From Streptococcus alactolyticus (GTDB lineage Bacteria > Bacillota > Bacilli > Lactobacillales > Streptococcaceae): 64,000 nt of DNA. Under the pieces are notes generated by a model that was not told the origin of the DNA, searched no databases, and saw only the letters and a program-made list of their open reading frames with translations. Shown piece by piece: positions 31,147 through 43,168 of the stretch (the stretch's first letter is position 1; the number at the start of each line of letters is the position of its first letter). Where the stretch lies: assembly GCF_012277075.1 (NCBI RefSeq), contig NZ_JAAXMT010000005.1, forward strand, positions 496,001 through 560,000, in the 5' to 3' direction. A program made the translations under genes and the position numbers.

Positions 31147-31563
31147 TTATTCGCCAAACCAAAGGGAAATTTCGCGTTCGGCTGATTCCGGTGAATCTGA
31201 ACCGTGAACGACGTTGAAGGTTGCGCCACCTTCATCTGGGGCTTGTGCGTAGTCGCCTCGGATTGTTCCTGGAAGAGCTTCTTTAGGATTTGTTGCTCCC
31301 ATCATAGTGCGCCATGAGCCAATCACTTGGTTCCCTGACAAGACACCTGTGATAAGTGGTCCACTTGTCATAAAATCAACAATTTGTGGGAAAAATGGTC
31401 GGTCAACCAAATCTTCATAGTGTTTTTCTAACAACTCTGGAGTAGCCATACGCATTTCAAGTTTTTCAATCTTGAATCCTCGTCTTTCAATGCGATGCAA
31501 CACTTCACCGACTAATCCACGTCTGACACCATCTGGCTTAATCATAAAGAATGTTTTTTCCAT
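31147..31563 (-). CDS. ndk: Nucleoside diphosphate kinase
   Basis: Balances NTP/dNTP pools by phosphate transfer through a phosphohistidine. The 138-residue protein begins [20 protein letters not shown] and has the active-site [16 protein letters not shown] (His near residue 120). Normal family length is about 140, and the usual Kpn loop residues are present. It is monocistronic, with its own terminator. It sits alone among accessory sequence between lepA and the ATPase genes. Confidence 0.96.
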   Translation of the reverse strand: MEKTFFMIKPDGVRRGLVGEVLHRIERRGFKIEKLEMRMATPELLEKHYEDLVDRPFFPQIVDFMTSGPLITGVLSGNQVIGSWRTMMGATNPKEALPGTIRGDYAQAPDEGGATFNVVHGSDSPESAEREISLWFGE

Positions 31564-31649
31564 GTAAACAATCCAACCTATCTAAATAAATTCTTCTCTA
31601 TTTTACCATAAAAAGTAGGGTTTGAAAAATCTAAGCCTTTAAATCACTT

Positions 31650-32303
31650 CTAGTCTGCCACCTTGTAATAACACAAACTATCATCCGCGAATTCATAGCC
31701 ATTGCTACGATTGCTGGTAAAATACAAACGGTCACGACTGGCATCTGAAGAGCCGCTTGCACGCCCAGCTTCTAACAACACAAGAACATTGATTCTCATA
31801 ACACTATCATCTTCAAACTGACAATAAATGTACGGATAGCCATTAACAGATTGTAAACCACCTACAAGCGATACAAAACCAACTCCAGAATTAGCATTGT
31901 AACTGTAGCCATCAGGCTGGATAATGATGGTATCCGAACCATCTCCAGTCGTCCATGTGCCAGCCAAAGAAGCGTAATTTCCCACAGCTAGTTCTTCTAA
32001 CTGTATTCCAGTCGGCTGAGACACCGAAGCCTCATCTTGACTACTACTTGGTGTGGTCTGATTATCAAAACTTTCAGTTTCTGTAGTAATTGACTGTGTT
32101 GAAGAACTACTTAACTCTGTTTGAGTGCTACTTTCTGAGATGGACGTTGAGGTGAAAGTCGAGCTAGATGATGCTTTTTGCGTTTGGCTAGTAGTAGATA
32201 CGGTTGTTTTGGAATTTGTTTGAAGCGATTGGAACTTATGACAAGCTGATAAGCCCACACAAGACAAGGCCAACAAACATAAAAAGACTTTTCTCATATC
32301 CAT
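31650..32303 (-). CDS. Putative lipoprotein with DUF6287-like C terminus
   Basis: A 217-residue lipoprotein: MDMRKVFLCLLALSCVGLSAC has a lipobox LSAC with Cys 21. A Ser/Thr-rich linker (about 30-80, STFTSTSISESSTQTELSSS) follows. The C-terminal domain LAGTWTTGDGSDTIIIQPDGYSY resembles the short DUF6287 repeat of streptococcal lipoproteins; this assignment is from memory. The ribosome binding site GAGGGG fits the first ATG, and MRKVF six nt later is possible. Function unknown. No partner genes adjoin. Confidence 0.75.
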   Translation of the reverse strand: MDMRKVFLCLLALSCVGLSACHKFQSLQTNSKTTVSTTSQTQKASSSSTFTSTSISESSTQTELSSSSTQSITTETESFDNQTTPSSSQDEASVSQPTGIQLEELAVGNYASLAGTWTTGDGSDTIIIQPDGYSYNANSGVGFVSLVGGLQSVNGYPYIYCQFEDDSVMRINVLVLLEAGRASGSSDASRDRLYFTSNRSNGYEFADDSLCYYKVAD

Positions 32304-32417
32304 TTATCCCCTCTCTTACAATCAGTAAATATTTATCGTTCCTAAACCACCCTAATTGTAACATAAAAAACAAGTTTATGATATCGTTTTCAATTGTGCT
32401 TTTATATTTTTCCTAAA

Positions 32418-32444
32418 CAAAAAAACAAGCGCTTTTATACGCTC
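32418..32444 (-). terminator. Terminator at the distal end of the orphan CRISPR array
   Basis: Minus strand GAGCG-TATAAAAG-CGCTT followed by GTTTTTTTG. It begins within the degenerate end of the terminal repeat and would end an array transcript. Confidence 0.65.
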
Positions 32445-32537
32445 GTTCAATTAACAACACAGCTCTAAAACTTCCGAAATTCGTTAGTCTCATAATTATA
32501 TGTTTTGGAACCATTCGAAACAACACAGCTCTAAAAC
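32436..32537 (-). CRISPR. Orphan type II-A-like CRISPR: two repeats, one spacer
   Basis: The repeat at 32502-32537 (36 nt; plus strand starts GTTTTGGAACCATTCG and ends ACAGCTCTAAAAC) equals the reverse complement of the S. thermophilus CRISPR3 repeat as I recall it and is very close to the S. pyogenes one. Exactly 30 nt further (spacer 32472-32501, normal type II-A spacer length) the 19 nt AACAACACAGCTCTAAAAC recur at 32453-32471; the other 17 nt of that repeat have diverged, as in a trailer-end terminal repeat. Transcription would be on the minus strand from the promoter at 32644. No cas gene or tracrRNA is present in the window, so any activity needs Cas9 in trans. Confidence 0.88.
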
Positions 32538-32643
32538 TCGTGGACCATTTTTTCTCACAAGATTTCGTAATCGCGCTATTCGTCCACAGCAGAACTTCAG
32601 CTCCGAACGATCCCATTAATAAAATCGAATTTTAATTATTTCC
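32538..32643 (-). promoter_or_regulatory. CRISPR leader
   Basis: The 106 nt between the promoter and the first repeat are AT-rich and end (minus strand) in GGTCCACGA directly before GTTTTAG. This resembles the CTACGAG leader end described for S. pyogenes-type arrays, the sequence at which new spacers are inserted. One G appears to be missing at the junction. Confidence 0.6.
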
Positions 32644-32652
32644 ATTATACCA
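32644..32652 (-). promoter_or_regulatory. Extended -10 promoter of the CRISPR leader
   Basis: Minus strand TGGTATAAT, with TGTTAG-like sequence about 17 nt upstream. A start near 32636 gives a leader of about 100 nt ahead of the first repeat, so the remnant may still be transcribed. Confidence 0.6.
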
Positions 32653-32769
32653 TAAAATCAGTTTATCTAACAGCGATTTTAAAAAAGCAAGATATTTGAA
32701 AGTTCTAAAATGAAATTAGCCACTTGAGCACTTGAGTGTATCAAAAAACATCTCAGAGAGATATAATTG

Positions 32770-32856
32770 TAATCACCACAACAACAATTAGAAGGACTCT
32801 GAGATGCAAGACTATTATACACCAAAAGGTAAACATTTAACACTAGCAGACCGTAG
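32770..32856 (+). mobile_element. 5' fragment of an IS30-family element
   Basis: A transposase start ATG at 32804 encodes MQDYYTPKGKHLTLADRR, the typical beginning of IS30-family transposases of streptococci. The frame then runs straight into ISL3 sequence, so the remaining 300 or so residues are deleted. Bases 32690-32803 upstream probably include its left end, but I cannot place the terminal repeat. Confidence 0.7.
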
Positions 32857-32928
32857 AAAAAAGAGAAAACCAATTGGTTCTCTCTCGATGTTAGCTTTTC
32901 ATCACCCCACTACAGTTGACAAAGAGCC
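32857..32928 (+). mobile_element. Right-end fragment of an ISL3-family element
   Basis: The 72 nt closely match the right end of the ISL3 element at 21917-21988: GAGAAAACCAATTGGTTCTC, GATGTTAGCT, then CCCACTACAGTTGACAAAGA and the terminal GCC. It is fused to the IS30 fragment, leaving a composite scar. It ends 20 nt from the atpC stop codon, where the ATPase terminator would be expected. Confidence 0.85.
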
Positions 32929-32948
32929 GGTTAAAGTAAAGATTTCTC

Positions 32949-33371
32949 TTACTTTTTATTATTTCCCACGCTAATGCGGTTCAATGCCCGACGAAGAGCA
33001 ACTTGGGCACGACGCACCTCATCGATATCATGGTTACTTTGTGCTTTTTCCAAGCTACGTTCAGCACGAATTTTAGCACGTTCGGCACGGCTAACGTCAA
33101 TATCGCGTTCACGTTCAGCAGAATCAGCGACAATAGTGACATGATTATCTTTGACTTCGATAACACCACCGTTGATGGCAATCCAGTCCACGTGATTTTC
33201 ATCATCCGTACGACGGATTTTCATTTCATGGACTGTCAAAGGGGCAATGAGGTTGATATGGTCTGGCAAAATCCCCATCTCACCGTCAGGTGTTTTGATT
33301 GAAATATAATTAGCATGGTGATCATAGCGAATTCCATCGGGTGTTATCACCTGAACAGTCATATATGTCAT
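32949..33371 (-). CDS. atpC: F1Fo ATP synthase epsilon subunit
   Basis: A 140-residue central-stalk subunit that links gamma to the c-ring and restrains ATP hydrolysis. The N-terminal beta sandwich ([41 protein letters not shown]) and the C-terminal helical pair ([19 protein letters not shown] ... [15 protein letters not shown]) are complete. Last gene of the operon, 12 nt after atpD. A hairpin AAAGTAA / TTTACTTT overlaps its stop codon but lacks a T run because IS debris begins at once. Confidence 0.96.
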   Translation of the reverse strand: MTYMTVQVITPDGIRYDHHANYISIKTPDGEMGILPDHINLIAPLTVHEMKIRRTDDENHVDWIAINGGVIEVKDNHVTIVADSAERERDIDVSRAERAKIRAERSLEKAQSNHDIDEVRRAQVALRRALNRISVGNNKK

Positions 33372-33383
33372 GGCATCACCTCA

Positions 33384-34802
<1,419 letters not shown>

Positions 34803-34848
34803 TTAGATTTTTTAGAAATACGGTTTTGCTAGAAAACAGATTTCTCTT

Positions 34849-35727
34849 TTATTCTAGTGCATTAGCACCCGCTACAATTTCTGTAATTTCTTGTGTAATA
34901 GCTGCTTGACGCGCACGGTTGTACTGAATCGTCAAATCGTTAATAATACTTTTGGCGTTATCAGTAGCCGTTTGCATGGCTGTCATACCAGCGGCATGTT
35001 CAGCAGTTTTCGCATCTACAATTGCCCCGTAAATAAGGCTTTCCGTGTATTGCGGCAACAATTGTTCCAAAATCATTTCACGGTCTGGTTCCAATTCAAA
35101 ACCAGATGTGCCTTCTTCTGCTGCTTCATTGGCATCCAATTCTGCGATAGGAAGCATTTGTTGAACACGAACCTGACTGGTTAAGCTATTCACATGATGG
35201 TTATAACAAACGTACAACTCATCAAATAACTCGTTTTTATACATTTCAACAGACTGCGAAATGATGTTACCAACTTGTTCAAATGACGGTTGGTCTTCAA
35301 GGCCTCGCAATTCAAAGACAACATTCATGCCACGGGCTTTAAAGAAATCAGCACCGATACCACCAATAGCGATGATGGCATAGTTATCATTGTCCGCATG
35401 GTACTCTGCAATCAAATCCATCATGGCTTTCAAGATTTTTGAATTGTATCCGCCAACCAAACCTTTGTCTGAGGTAATCACGATATAACCTGTTTTTTTC
35501 ACTGGACGTGACACCAACATTGGATTGCTAGAACCACTTGTCAATTCAGATTTTAAAAGATCCGTAGTGATTTGGCGAATTTTTGAAGCATAGATTTGGA
35601 AATCTTTTGCAGCCTGCTCAGATTTGGTCAATTTGGCTGCTGATACCATTTTCATGGCACCAGTAATATGACTTGTTTTCTGAGTTGAAACGATTTTCCC
35701 TTTAATTTCACTAAGAGAGCCTGCCAT
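34849..35727 (-). CDS. atpG: F1Fo ATP synthase gamma subunit
   Basis: Rotating central-stalk subunit, 292 residues. The N-terminal helix [32 protein letters not shown] and the C-terminal helix [42 protein letters not shown] form the coiled shaft; the Rossmann-like middle contains [11 protein letters not shown]. Complete. It lies between atpA and atpD in the conserved order. Confidence 0.97.
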   Translation of the reverse strand: MAGSLSEIKGKIVSTQKTSHITGAMKMVSAAKLTKSEQAAKDFQIYASKIRQITTDLLKSELTSGSSNPMLVSRPVKKTGYIVITSDKGLVGGYNSKILKAMMDLIAEYHADNDNYAIIAIGGIGADFFKARGMNVVFELRGLEDQPSFEQVGNIISQSVEMYKNELFDELYVCYNHHVNSLTSQVRVQQMLPIAELDANEAAEEGTSGFELEPDREMILEQLLPQYTESLIYGAIVDAKTAEHAAGMTAMQTATDNAKSIINDLTIQYNRARQAAITQEITEIVAGANALE

Positions 35728-35741
35728 ATGCTTACCCCCTC

Positions 35742-37250
<1,509 letters not shown>

Positions 37251-37262
37251 TCACACCACTTT

Positions 37263-37799
37263 CTATTTCAAATTCATTTTTAATTCTTGTAATTGATGCT
37301 GAATGCTTGTATCAATTACTGTGTTGTTCACATTGATGATAAAGCCACCAAGAATAGCCTCATCAATATTTTCAATCAATTTTCCTACTGTTATTCCAAA
37401 TTTTTTGGAGATTAACGCTAGGATACGTTCTTTTTGGTTAGGTGTCAAAGCAACAGCTGTTGTCACCACAGCATCATGTTGATTGCTTGCGATAGCCATT
37501 TGCGCTTTGACTTCCTTCAAAATCACTTCTAAGAACGCTTCTCTTTCGTTTTGTAAAATTACCTCAAGAAAATTGTTCATATAAACTGAACTAGACTCTT
37601 GAAACAACCTAACAAGTTTTACTTTTTCATCACGCGAAACAGCTATACTTGATAAAAATTTAGCTAAACGTGTTTGCTGAAAAACAGATAATACGGCGTC
37701 TGTTTCTTCTTGAAGCGCTGCTAATTGATCTTTTTCAATAGCTACTTCAACGAAACTTTTGGCATACTGTTCAACAAGCGCTACTGTTTTTTTATCCAT
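37263..37799 (-). CDS. atpH: F1Fo ATP synthase delta subunit
   Basis: Peripheral-stalk subunit that connects F1 to the b subunit, 178 residues. Begins MDKKTVALVEQYAKSFVEVAIEK; the C-terminal part with VGKLIENIDEAILGGFIINVNNTVIDTSIQHQLQELK is the family signature. Overlaps atpF by 1 nt. Confidence 0.95.
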   Translation of the reverse strand: MDKKTVALVEQYAKSFVEVAIEKDQLAALQEETDAVLSVFQQTRLAKFLSSIAVSRDEKVKLVRLFQESSSVYMNNFLEVILQNEREAFLEVILKEVKAQMAIASNQHDAVVTTAVALTPNQKERILALISKKFGITVGKLIENIDEAILGGFIINVNNTVIDTSIQHQLQELKMNLK

Positions 37800-38296
37800 T
37801 AGGCATCTCCTAGCTTATCAAGATAACTATCAATGAGATCGCTTTGAGCTTCCTTATCAAGCGTTGTCGCCATGATTTTTTCTGCCAACATTACGGTTAA
37901 ATCAGCAACATCACCTTTAACACTTGATAGGGCTTCTACCTTACTGAGTGCGATGTCTTGATTAGCTTTTTCTTTCAAACGTTTAGCTTCTTCATGCGCT
38001 TGAGCAACGATTTTAGCTTCTTGATTTTTACCAGTTTCTTTGGCATCATCAATGATTTGCGTTGCTTCCAAACGTGCACCAGCTAATTCTGTTTGACGCT
38101 TAGCGGCCAAATCTTCAGCCTCTTCACGAGCTGCTTTGGCATCATCAATATCATTGGCGATTTTCTCTTCACGAGCCTTAAAAATGCCTGTAATTTGGTT
38201 CCAAGCAAATAATTTAACGAGAACAAGCAAGAGAAGAAAAGAGCCAGTTACAATAATAATGTTACCAAGACTTGTGCTATTAATAAGCGTTGACAT
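37799..38296 (-). CDS. atpF: F1Fo ATP synthase b subunit
   Basis: Peripheral-stalk subunit, 165 residues. One N-terminal membrane segment (about 10-30, LGNIIIVTGSFLLLLVLVKLFAW) precedes a long charged coiled coil rich in Ala, Glu, Lys and Arg (FKAREEKIANDIDDAKAAREEAEDLAAK). Its stop shares one base with the atpH start codon. Confidence 0.95.
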   Translation of the reverse strand: MSTLINSTSLGNIIIVTGSFLLLLVLVKLFAWNQITGIFKAREEKIANDIDDAKAAREEAEDLAAKRQTELAGARLEATQIIDDAKETGKNQEAKIVAQAHEEAKRLKEKANQDIALSKVEALSSVKGDVADLTVMLAEKIMATTLDKEAQSDLIDSYLDKLGDA

Positions 38297-38316
38297 AAAT
38301 ACTTTCTCCTTTCTTA

Positions 38317-39027
38317 TTATTCTTTGTGATTCACTTTGTCACCAACGTAAACAGATGACAAAATGACAAATACATAGGCTTGAATACAAGATATCATGAT
38401 CGAAAATCCTGTCCAAACAACATTCAAGGCGAATGCTATTGGCCATGCAAAGATACTAGTATCTGAAAATTGCACCAACAATCCTAAAATGATTTCACCG
38501 GCAAAGATATTACCATAAAGACGAAGCGTCAACGAAATGATGTTCGTAAACTGCTCCAGAATATTCATTGGTAACATTGCTGGCGTTGGTGAGAGGTATT
38601 CTTTCAAATACTCCTTAAAACCATTTTTACGCACACCTTCAACGTGGATAACAACAGCCATCATCAAAGACAATCCAAAGTTGTAGGCTGCGTTAGAGGT
38701 TGGAGATGACCAAAAGTTGTAGCCACCAATTTCAATTTTTGCGACTAGCCCTATGTTGTTGGCAATCACTAAGAAAAAGAATAAACTAAAGAAGAGGAGA
38801 CTGTAGTTGCTAGTATAGCGACCAAGATTGGGTTTAATAATTCCTTGTACGAACTCATACACCCACTCTAACACATTTTGTTTTCCTTTTGGTTTCAATT
38901 GCATATTGCGGCTTGAAATAAAGATAATCAAAAATGTAATGAGCACTGTCAACAGTGACATTGAGAGAATGGTTAAGTCAAAATCAATCCCAAAGAGTTG
39001 CGCTGTTGGATTCACAGAAGTTTCCAA
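38317..39027 (-). CDS. atpB: F1Fo ATP synthase a subunit
   Basis: Proton half-channel subunit, 236 residues, with five or six membrane segments. The essential Arg is in [14 protein letters not shown] (about residue 170), and the C-terminal [15 protein letters not shown] is the other conserved segment. The gene follows atpE, an order reversed compared with most bacteria (a before c) and typical of streptococci. Confidence 0.96.
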   Translation of the reverse strand: METSVNPTAQLFGIDFDLTILSMSLLTVLITFLIIFISSRNMQLKPKGKQNVLEWVYEFVQGIIKPNLGRYTSNYSLLFFSLFFFLVIANNIGLVAKIEIGGYNFWSSPTSNAAYNFGLSLMMAVVIHVEGVRKNGFKEYLKEYLSPTPAMLPMNILEQFTNIISLTLRLYGNIFAGEIILGLLVQFSDTSIFAWPIAFALNVVWTGFSIMISCIQAYVFVILSSVYVGDKVNHKE

Positions 39028-39057
39028 TTCTACCCCCCCTTAAAGATATACCAACTG

Positions 39058-39267
39058 TTATCTAGTCGTTACGAAGAATGTACAAGCAAGAAGTACGAAG
39101 AATGTACCTTCGATGAAGGCAATCCCTAAGAACATAAGTGTTTGTAATTTGCTAAACATTTCTGGTTGACGTGCAGCTGATTTGGCTACATTGGCTACTA
39201 GGATACCTTCACCGATACTGACACCTAGAACACCAAAACCAAGTGCTAAAATAGCTAAATTCAACAT
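39058..39267 (-). CDS. atpE: F1Fo ATP synthase c subunit
   Basis: The 69-residue proteolipid that forms the rotor ring. Two membrane helices flank the ARQPE loop (32-36). The proton-carrying Glu is residue 53 (AFIEGTFF), and a second Glu lies in helix 1 at residue 20 (SIGEG), as in other streptococci. First gene of the operon, with ribosome binding site AAGGAG and a strong promoter about 40 nt upstream. No atpI is present. Confidence 0.96.
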   Translation of the reverse strand: MLNLAILALGFGVLGVSIGEGILVANVAKSAARQPEMFSKLQTLMFLGIAFIEGTFFVLLACTFFVTTR

Positions 39268-39303
39268 GATATGAATCTCCTTTATAAATTTTTTTACTCC
39301 GTT

Positions 39304-39332
39304 ATTTTAGTCCTATTTTGCTGAATTGTCAA
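39304..39332 (-). promoter_or_regulatory. Promoter of the ATPase operon
   Basis: Minus strand -35 TTGACA (39327-39332), 17-nt spacer, -10 TAAAAT (39304-39309). A consensus-like sigma-A promoter, the best in the window. Confidence 0.9.
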
Positions 39333-39348
39333 CGAAATCGCAGATTAG

Positions 39349-39363
39349 GGAAACGTTTTCTCA
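39349..39363 (-). promoter_or_regulatory. cre-like site upstream of the ATPase promoter
   Basis: GGAAACGTTTTCTCA has the AAACGTTT core of CcpA operators (consensus TGWAANCGNTNWCA) with about three mismatches. It lies 16 nt upstream of the -35 box, a position more compatible with activation than with roadblock repression. Moderate match only. Confidence 0.45.
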
Positions 39364-39433
39364 TATTATTCTTAACCTTTGTTTACTTTCAAATCCATGT
39401 AAAATGGGAGTCTGTTTTGTGTATGGAGTTTGT

Positions 39434-39463
39434 AAAAAAGAAGCCTTTTTAGAAGCTCCTTTT
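39434..39463 (-). terminator. Terminator after glgA
   Basis: Minus strand AAAAGGAGC-loop-GCTTCTTTT with one G-T pair, then TT. It is 9 nt after the glgA stop and separates glycogen genes from the ATPase operon. Confidence 0.8.
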
Positions 39464-39471
39464 GGTTAATT

Positions 39472-40905
39472 TTATTGGAAAAGAGAACGATATAAGTCCT
39501 CGTAAGCTTGGCTGGCAGTGTCCCATGAAAAATCACAAGCCATGGCATTTTGCTGCAGCATTTCCCAAGCTTCTTTGTCATGATGATAAAGGTCCAAGGC
39601 CCTTTCAACGGTTTTGGTCAGCCAGTAGCCTGAAAATTCTTGGAAACTAAAGCCTGTTCCTGTCTGGTCGTAAGGGTTGTAAGGCAGAACGGTATCACGC
39701 AAACCACCGACTTCGTGAACGATAGGCAGGGTGCCGTAACGCATAGCCATCATTTGTGACAAGCCACATGGCTCAAAGGCACTTGGCATCAAAAAGAGGT
39801 CACAAGCCGCATAAATCTGCTGGGCAAGGGCGAGGTCAAAGGTAATATTGGCAGACATTTTGTCTGGGAAAGCATGGGCAAACCAAGAAAAGCTTGCTTC
39901 AAATCCGTCATAACCTGTTCCCAAAAGCACCACTTGGATATCTTTTTCAAGTAGGTGGCACAGCTCATGGACTACTAAACCAAAGCCTTTTTGGTCTGTT
40001 AAGCGGGAAACCATCCCAATCAAAGGCACGTCTTCACGTACAGGCAAGCCAAGGCGCTCTTGAAGCGCTTTTTTATCCTGCATTTTTCCAGTCAAATCCG
40101 ACGCAGAAAAAGCATAAGGAATCAATTGGTCTGTTTCAGGATTGTAGAGGTCAGTGTCAATACCGTTGGTGATACCTGTTAGTTTACCACTTTCCATGCG
40201 TAGAATTTGGTCCAAGCCCTTGCCAAATTCTGGAGTTTTAATTTCTTGGACATAAGATGGCGAAACGGTTGTGACGCAGTCAGCATATAAAATCCCACTC
40301 TTCATCCAGTTAAGGCACTCATTCCAGCGTAAAGTCCCGTCAGCATAACGTTCAAAGCCAACTCCAAACAAATCCCAAAGCATTCCTGGGTCGTATTGCC
40401 CTTGAAACTCTAAGTTATGAATGGTCAAGACCGTACGAATGCCTTGATAAGCTTGAATCCAGTGGTATTTTTCCTTCAACAAGAAAGGAATCATAGCTGT
40501 GTGATAATCATGTACATGGACAAGGTCAGGGATAAAAGCCACTTTTTCCATCAATTCAATCGCAGCTAATTGGAAGAAAGCAAAGCGCTCCCCGTCATCC
40601 CCATCGCCATAGATATGACCACGGAAAAAATAGTATTGATTATCTAAAAAGTAAAACGTGACTTGATCTTTTACCAAACGCTTAACGCCCACGTATTGAT
40701 GACGCCAACCCACATTGGTGTAGTAATACAGGACGTCTTCGACTTGATCGCCAAATTTAACATCAATCATATCATAATATGGCAGAACCACAGCAACCTC
40801 ATGACCTTTTTTGACAAGGGATTTAGGCAATGCCCCAATGACATCGCCTAATCCGCCTGCCTTGGCAAAGGGTGCCCCTTCTGCCGCAACAAACAATAGT
40901 TTCAT
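39472..40905 (-). CDS. glgA: Glycogen synthase
   Basis: GT5 glucosyltransferase that adds glucose from ADP-glucose to the growing alpha-1,4 chain; 477 residues. [10 protein letters not shown] (residues 16-25) is the ADP-glucose-binding signature, [13 protein letters not shown] and the C-terminal [18 protein letters not shown] are the donor-site and E-x7-E regions. It overlaps glgD by 4 nt. In many streptococci glgP follows glgA, but here the ATPase operon follows directly. Confidence 0.97.
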   Translation of the reverse strand: MKLLFVAAEGAPFAKAGGLGDVIGALPKSLVKKGHEVAVVLPYYDMIDVKFGDQVEDVLYYYTNVGWRHQYVGVKRLVKDQVTFYFLDNQYYFFRGHIYGDGDDGERFAFFQLAAIELMEKVAFIPDLVHVHDYHTAMIPFLLKEKYHWIQAYQGIRTVLTIHNLEFQGQYDPGMLWDLFGVGFERYADGTLRWNECLNWMKSGILYADCVTTVSPSYVQEIKTPEFGKGLDQILRMESGKLTGITNGIDTDLYNPETDQLIPYAFSASDLTGKMQDKKALQERLGLPVREDVPLIGMVSRLTDQKGFGLVVHELCHLLEKDIQVVLLGTGYDGFEASFSWFAHAFPDKMSANITFDLALAQQIYAACDLFLMPSAFEPCGLSQMMAMRYGTLPIVHEVGGLRDTVLPYNPYDQTGTGFSFQEFSGYWLTKTVERALDLYHHDKEAWEMLQQNAMACDFSWDTASQAYEDLYRSLFQ

Positions 40906-42035
40906 TCTATAATATCCTCAGTGATTTCTAAACCTTTTTTAATAACAAGTGGGTTTTCCTTAGTGCCTCGAATGACAACGCCTGGGTGCACGATAACATT
41001 CTTATCGACAATGGCATTTTCAACCACAGCACCTTCACCGACCGTTACTTTTGGAAAGAGAATGCTACCTGTGACTTGCGAATCTTTAGAAAGGTAGCAA
41101 TTACGCGACACAATAGAATGCTCAACACGTCCCTTCACAATGCTACCAGACGCAAATTGGGCGTTGGTTACCTGTGATTCGTTTGAGAAATAGCTCGCCT
41201 CTTCATTTCTCACGCGCGTATAAACCTTGTGGTTGGTATAAAGCAATGAATAGAATTTTTGAGCATTGAGCATATCCATGTTGGCATCGTAGTAAGATTT
41301 AACAGAGAAGATATTTGAGAGATAGCCCGTGTATTCAAAGGCTAGAGCATTGCTAGTGAGCAACAACTCACGCAAGAAGTAACGTAGACGACGTGGCTCT
41401 TCTCGCTTCATTTCTTCTTCCAAGCGGTTAATCAACCACGGTGTCTTAGCCACATAAATATCAGCAGACATTTTTTGCAATTCCAAATTGTCATCAATAG
41501 TCGTGCGTCTAATCACATGGTCGGTTTCATCAATGTCAAGGATTTCATTGGCATCAGAGATGGCTTCCTTAGGCATTTTTTTGTAAACAACGGTAATATT
41601 GCCGTCGCTGACTTCGTGCAGGTGAATGACTTGTGCCAAATCAATGTTACATAAGATGTCACAATTCATGTAAACCGTTTGCTCACTGCCTGAGCGTTTT
41701 AAGTAAGTCAAAATCTGTTCGTAGTAATCACGATTGGCCAACTCGCTGCTGTGTTGTTCTTCGTAAAAGCCAAGAAAATAATGGCTCAATAGCGTATTTA
41801 GCCCCCACTCACGACCGCTACGCACATGGTCGAAAACCGAGTGAATATTGTGTCCTCTAAAGATAGCATAAATGTTATGAATACCTGCATTGGCTAGGTT
41901 TGATAATTGAAAATCAATCAGACGGTACTTGTCATCAAATGGCAGATTTGCCAAAGGACGTTTTTCAGTCAAGGTTGACATATCATGGTAGACCACCGCA
42001 TTTCCCAAAACTGCAGTATATTTATCACGCTTCAC
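40902..42035 (-). CDS. glgD: Glucose-1-phosphate adenylyltransferase, regulatory subunit
   Basis: A 377-residue GlgC paralogue. The nucleotide-binding GGQGTRL loop of GlgC is replaced by [33 protein letters not shown], so it is unlikely to be catalytic by itself; in Gram-positives GlgD forms a more active heterotetramer with GlgC. A C-terminal left-handed beta-helix ([29 protein letters not shown]) is present. It overlaps glgC by 11 nt and glgA by 4 nt. Confidence 0.95.
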   Translation of the reverse strand: MKRDKYTAVLGNAVVYHDMSTLTEKRPLANLPFDDKYRLIDFQLSNLANAGIHNIYAIFRGHNIHSVFDHVRSGREWGLNTLLSHYFLGFYEEQHSSELANRDYYEQILTYLKRSGSEQTVYMNCDILCNIDLAQVIHLHEVSDGNITVVYKKMPKEAISDANEILDIDETDHVIRRTTIDDNLELQKMSADIYVAKTPWLINRLEEEMKREEPRRLRYFLRELLLTSNALAFEYTGYLSNIFSVKSYYDANMDMLNAQKFYSLLYTNHKVYTRVRNEEASYFSNESQVTNAQFASGSIVKGRVEHSIVSRNCYLSKDSQVTGSILFPKVTVGEGAVVENAIVDKNVIVHPGVVIRGTKENPLVIKKGLEITEDIIE

Positions 42036-43167
42036 TTTGACCTCCTACTACTTCACCGTAGCCCACAACTTGCACTTCATCATTTGTCCCATCAATTTCG
42101 ACATCATCACCGATAACGGCATTTTTCCCAATAATGGCACGCGTGATTTTGGCACCTTCTCCAATAATTGCTCCGCTCATGATAAAGGAATCCTTAATCT
42201 GAGCTCCCTTTTTCACCTGAACATTGGTTGATAGGATAGAATGCTCCACTTTCCCCGAAATAAAGCACCCATCGACAACGAGCGAATCTTTAACATCAGC
42301 TTCTTCTGTAATGAAATTAGGAGGAGCGATGAGGTTTTTAGAATAAATCTTCCATGAGCGGTCACGGCTGTGAAGCTCATTGTCTTCCCCGATGTATTCC
42401 ATATTGGCTTCCCAAAGCGATTCAATCGTTCCAACGTCCTTCCAGTAGCCGTTGAAATTGTAAGTGTAAACGCGGTCCCCAGCTTCAAGGTAAGCTGGAA
42501 TCACGTTCTTACCAAAGTCAGACATATCAACGTTATTTTTTTCAGCATTGATGAGGACTTCACGCAGGCGTTTCCAATCAAAAATGTAAATCCCCATTGA
42601 AGCCTTGGTTGATTTTGGATGTTCTGGTTTTTCCTCAAATTCAACAATTCTATCGTTGGTGTCTGTATTCATAATCCCAAAGCGGCTGGCTTCTTTCAAC
42701 GGCACATCAATAACAGCTACCGTCAAACTAGCCATATTATCTTTATGGGTTTGCAACATATCCGCATAATCCATCTTGTAAATATGGTCCCCTGACAAAA
42801 TCAAAACGTACTCAGGGTCAATGCTATCAATATAATCCATATTTTGATAAATGGCATGGCTGGTTCCTTCAAACCAACGATTCCCTTCCGTAGCAGAATA
42901 AGGTTGTAAAATGGTCGCACCAGAATTGATGCCATCTAGCCCCCAGTTTGAACCATTTCCCACGTGGCTATTTAAGGCTAATGGTTGGTATTGTGTGATA
43001 ATACCAACATTTGAAATGCCTGAGTTAGCACAGTTTGAAAGTGCAAAGTCAATAATACGATAACGCCCACCAAACTGAACCGCTGGTTTGGCGATGTTCT
43101 GTGTTAATTTTCCAAGACGTGTCCCCTGTCCTCCTGCGAGGATGAGTGCTAACATTTCATTTCTCAT
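42025..43167 (-). CDS. glgC: Glucose-1-phosphate adenylyltransferase, catalytic subunit
   Basis: Makes ADP-glucose from glucose-1-phosphate and ATP, the committed step in glycogen synthesis. The 380-residue protein has [15 protein letters not shown] (7-21), [24 protein letters not shown] and a beta-helix C terminus. It abuts glgB (1-nt gap) and overlaps glgD. Confidence 0.97.
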   Translation of the reverse strand: MRNEMLALILAGGQGTRLGKLTQNIAKPAVQFGGRYRIIDFALSNCANSGISNVGIITQYQPLALNSHVGNGSNWGLDGINSGATILQPYSATEGNRWFEGTSHAIYQNMDYIDSIDPEYVLILSGDHIYKMDYADMLQTHKDNMASLTVAVIDVPLKEASRFGIMNTDTNDRIVEFEEKPEHPKSTKASMGIYIFDWKRLREVLINAEKNNVDMSDFGKNVIPAYLEAGDRVYTYNFNGYWKDVGTIESLWEANMEYIGEDNELHSRDRSWKIYSKNLIAPPNFITEEADVKDSLVVDGCFISGKVEHSILSTNVQVKKGAQIKDSFIMSGAIIGEGAKITRAIIGKNAVIGDDVEIDGTNDEVQVVGYGEVVGGQSEA

Positions 43168-43168
43168 T

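Noticed and set aside
32804..32977. Reading frame of 57 codons starting with the IS30 transposase N terminus
   Set aside because: It runs from IS30 into an ISL3 end and into antisense atpC. It is a product of the fusion, not a gene.
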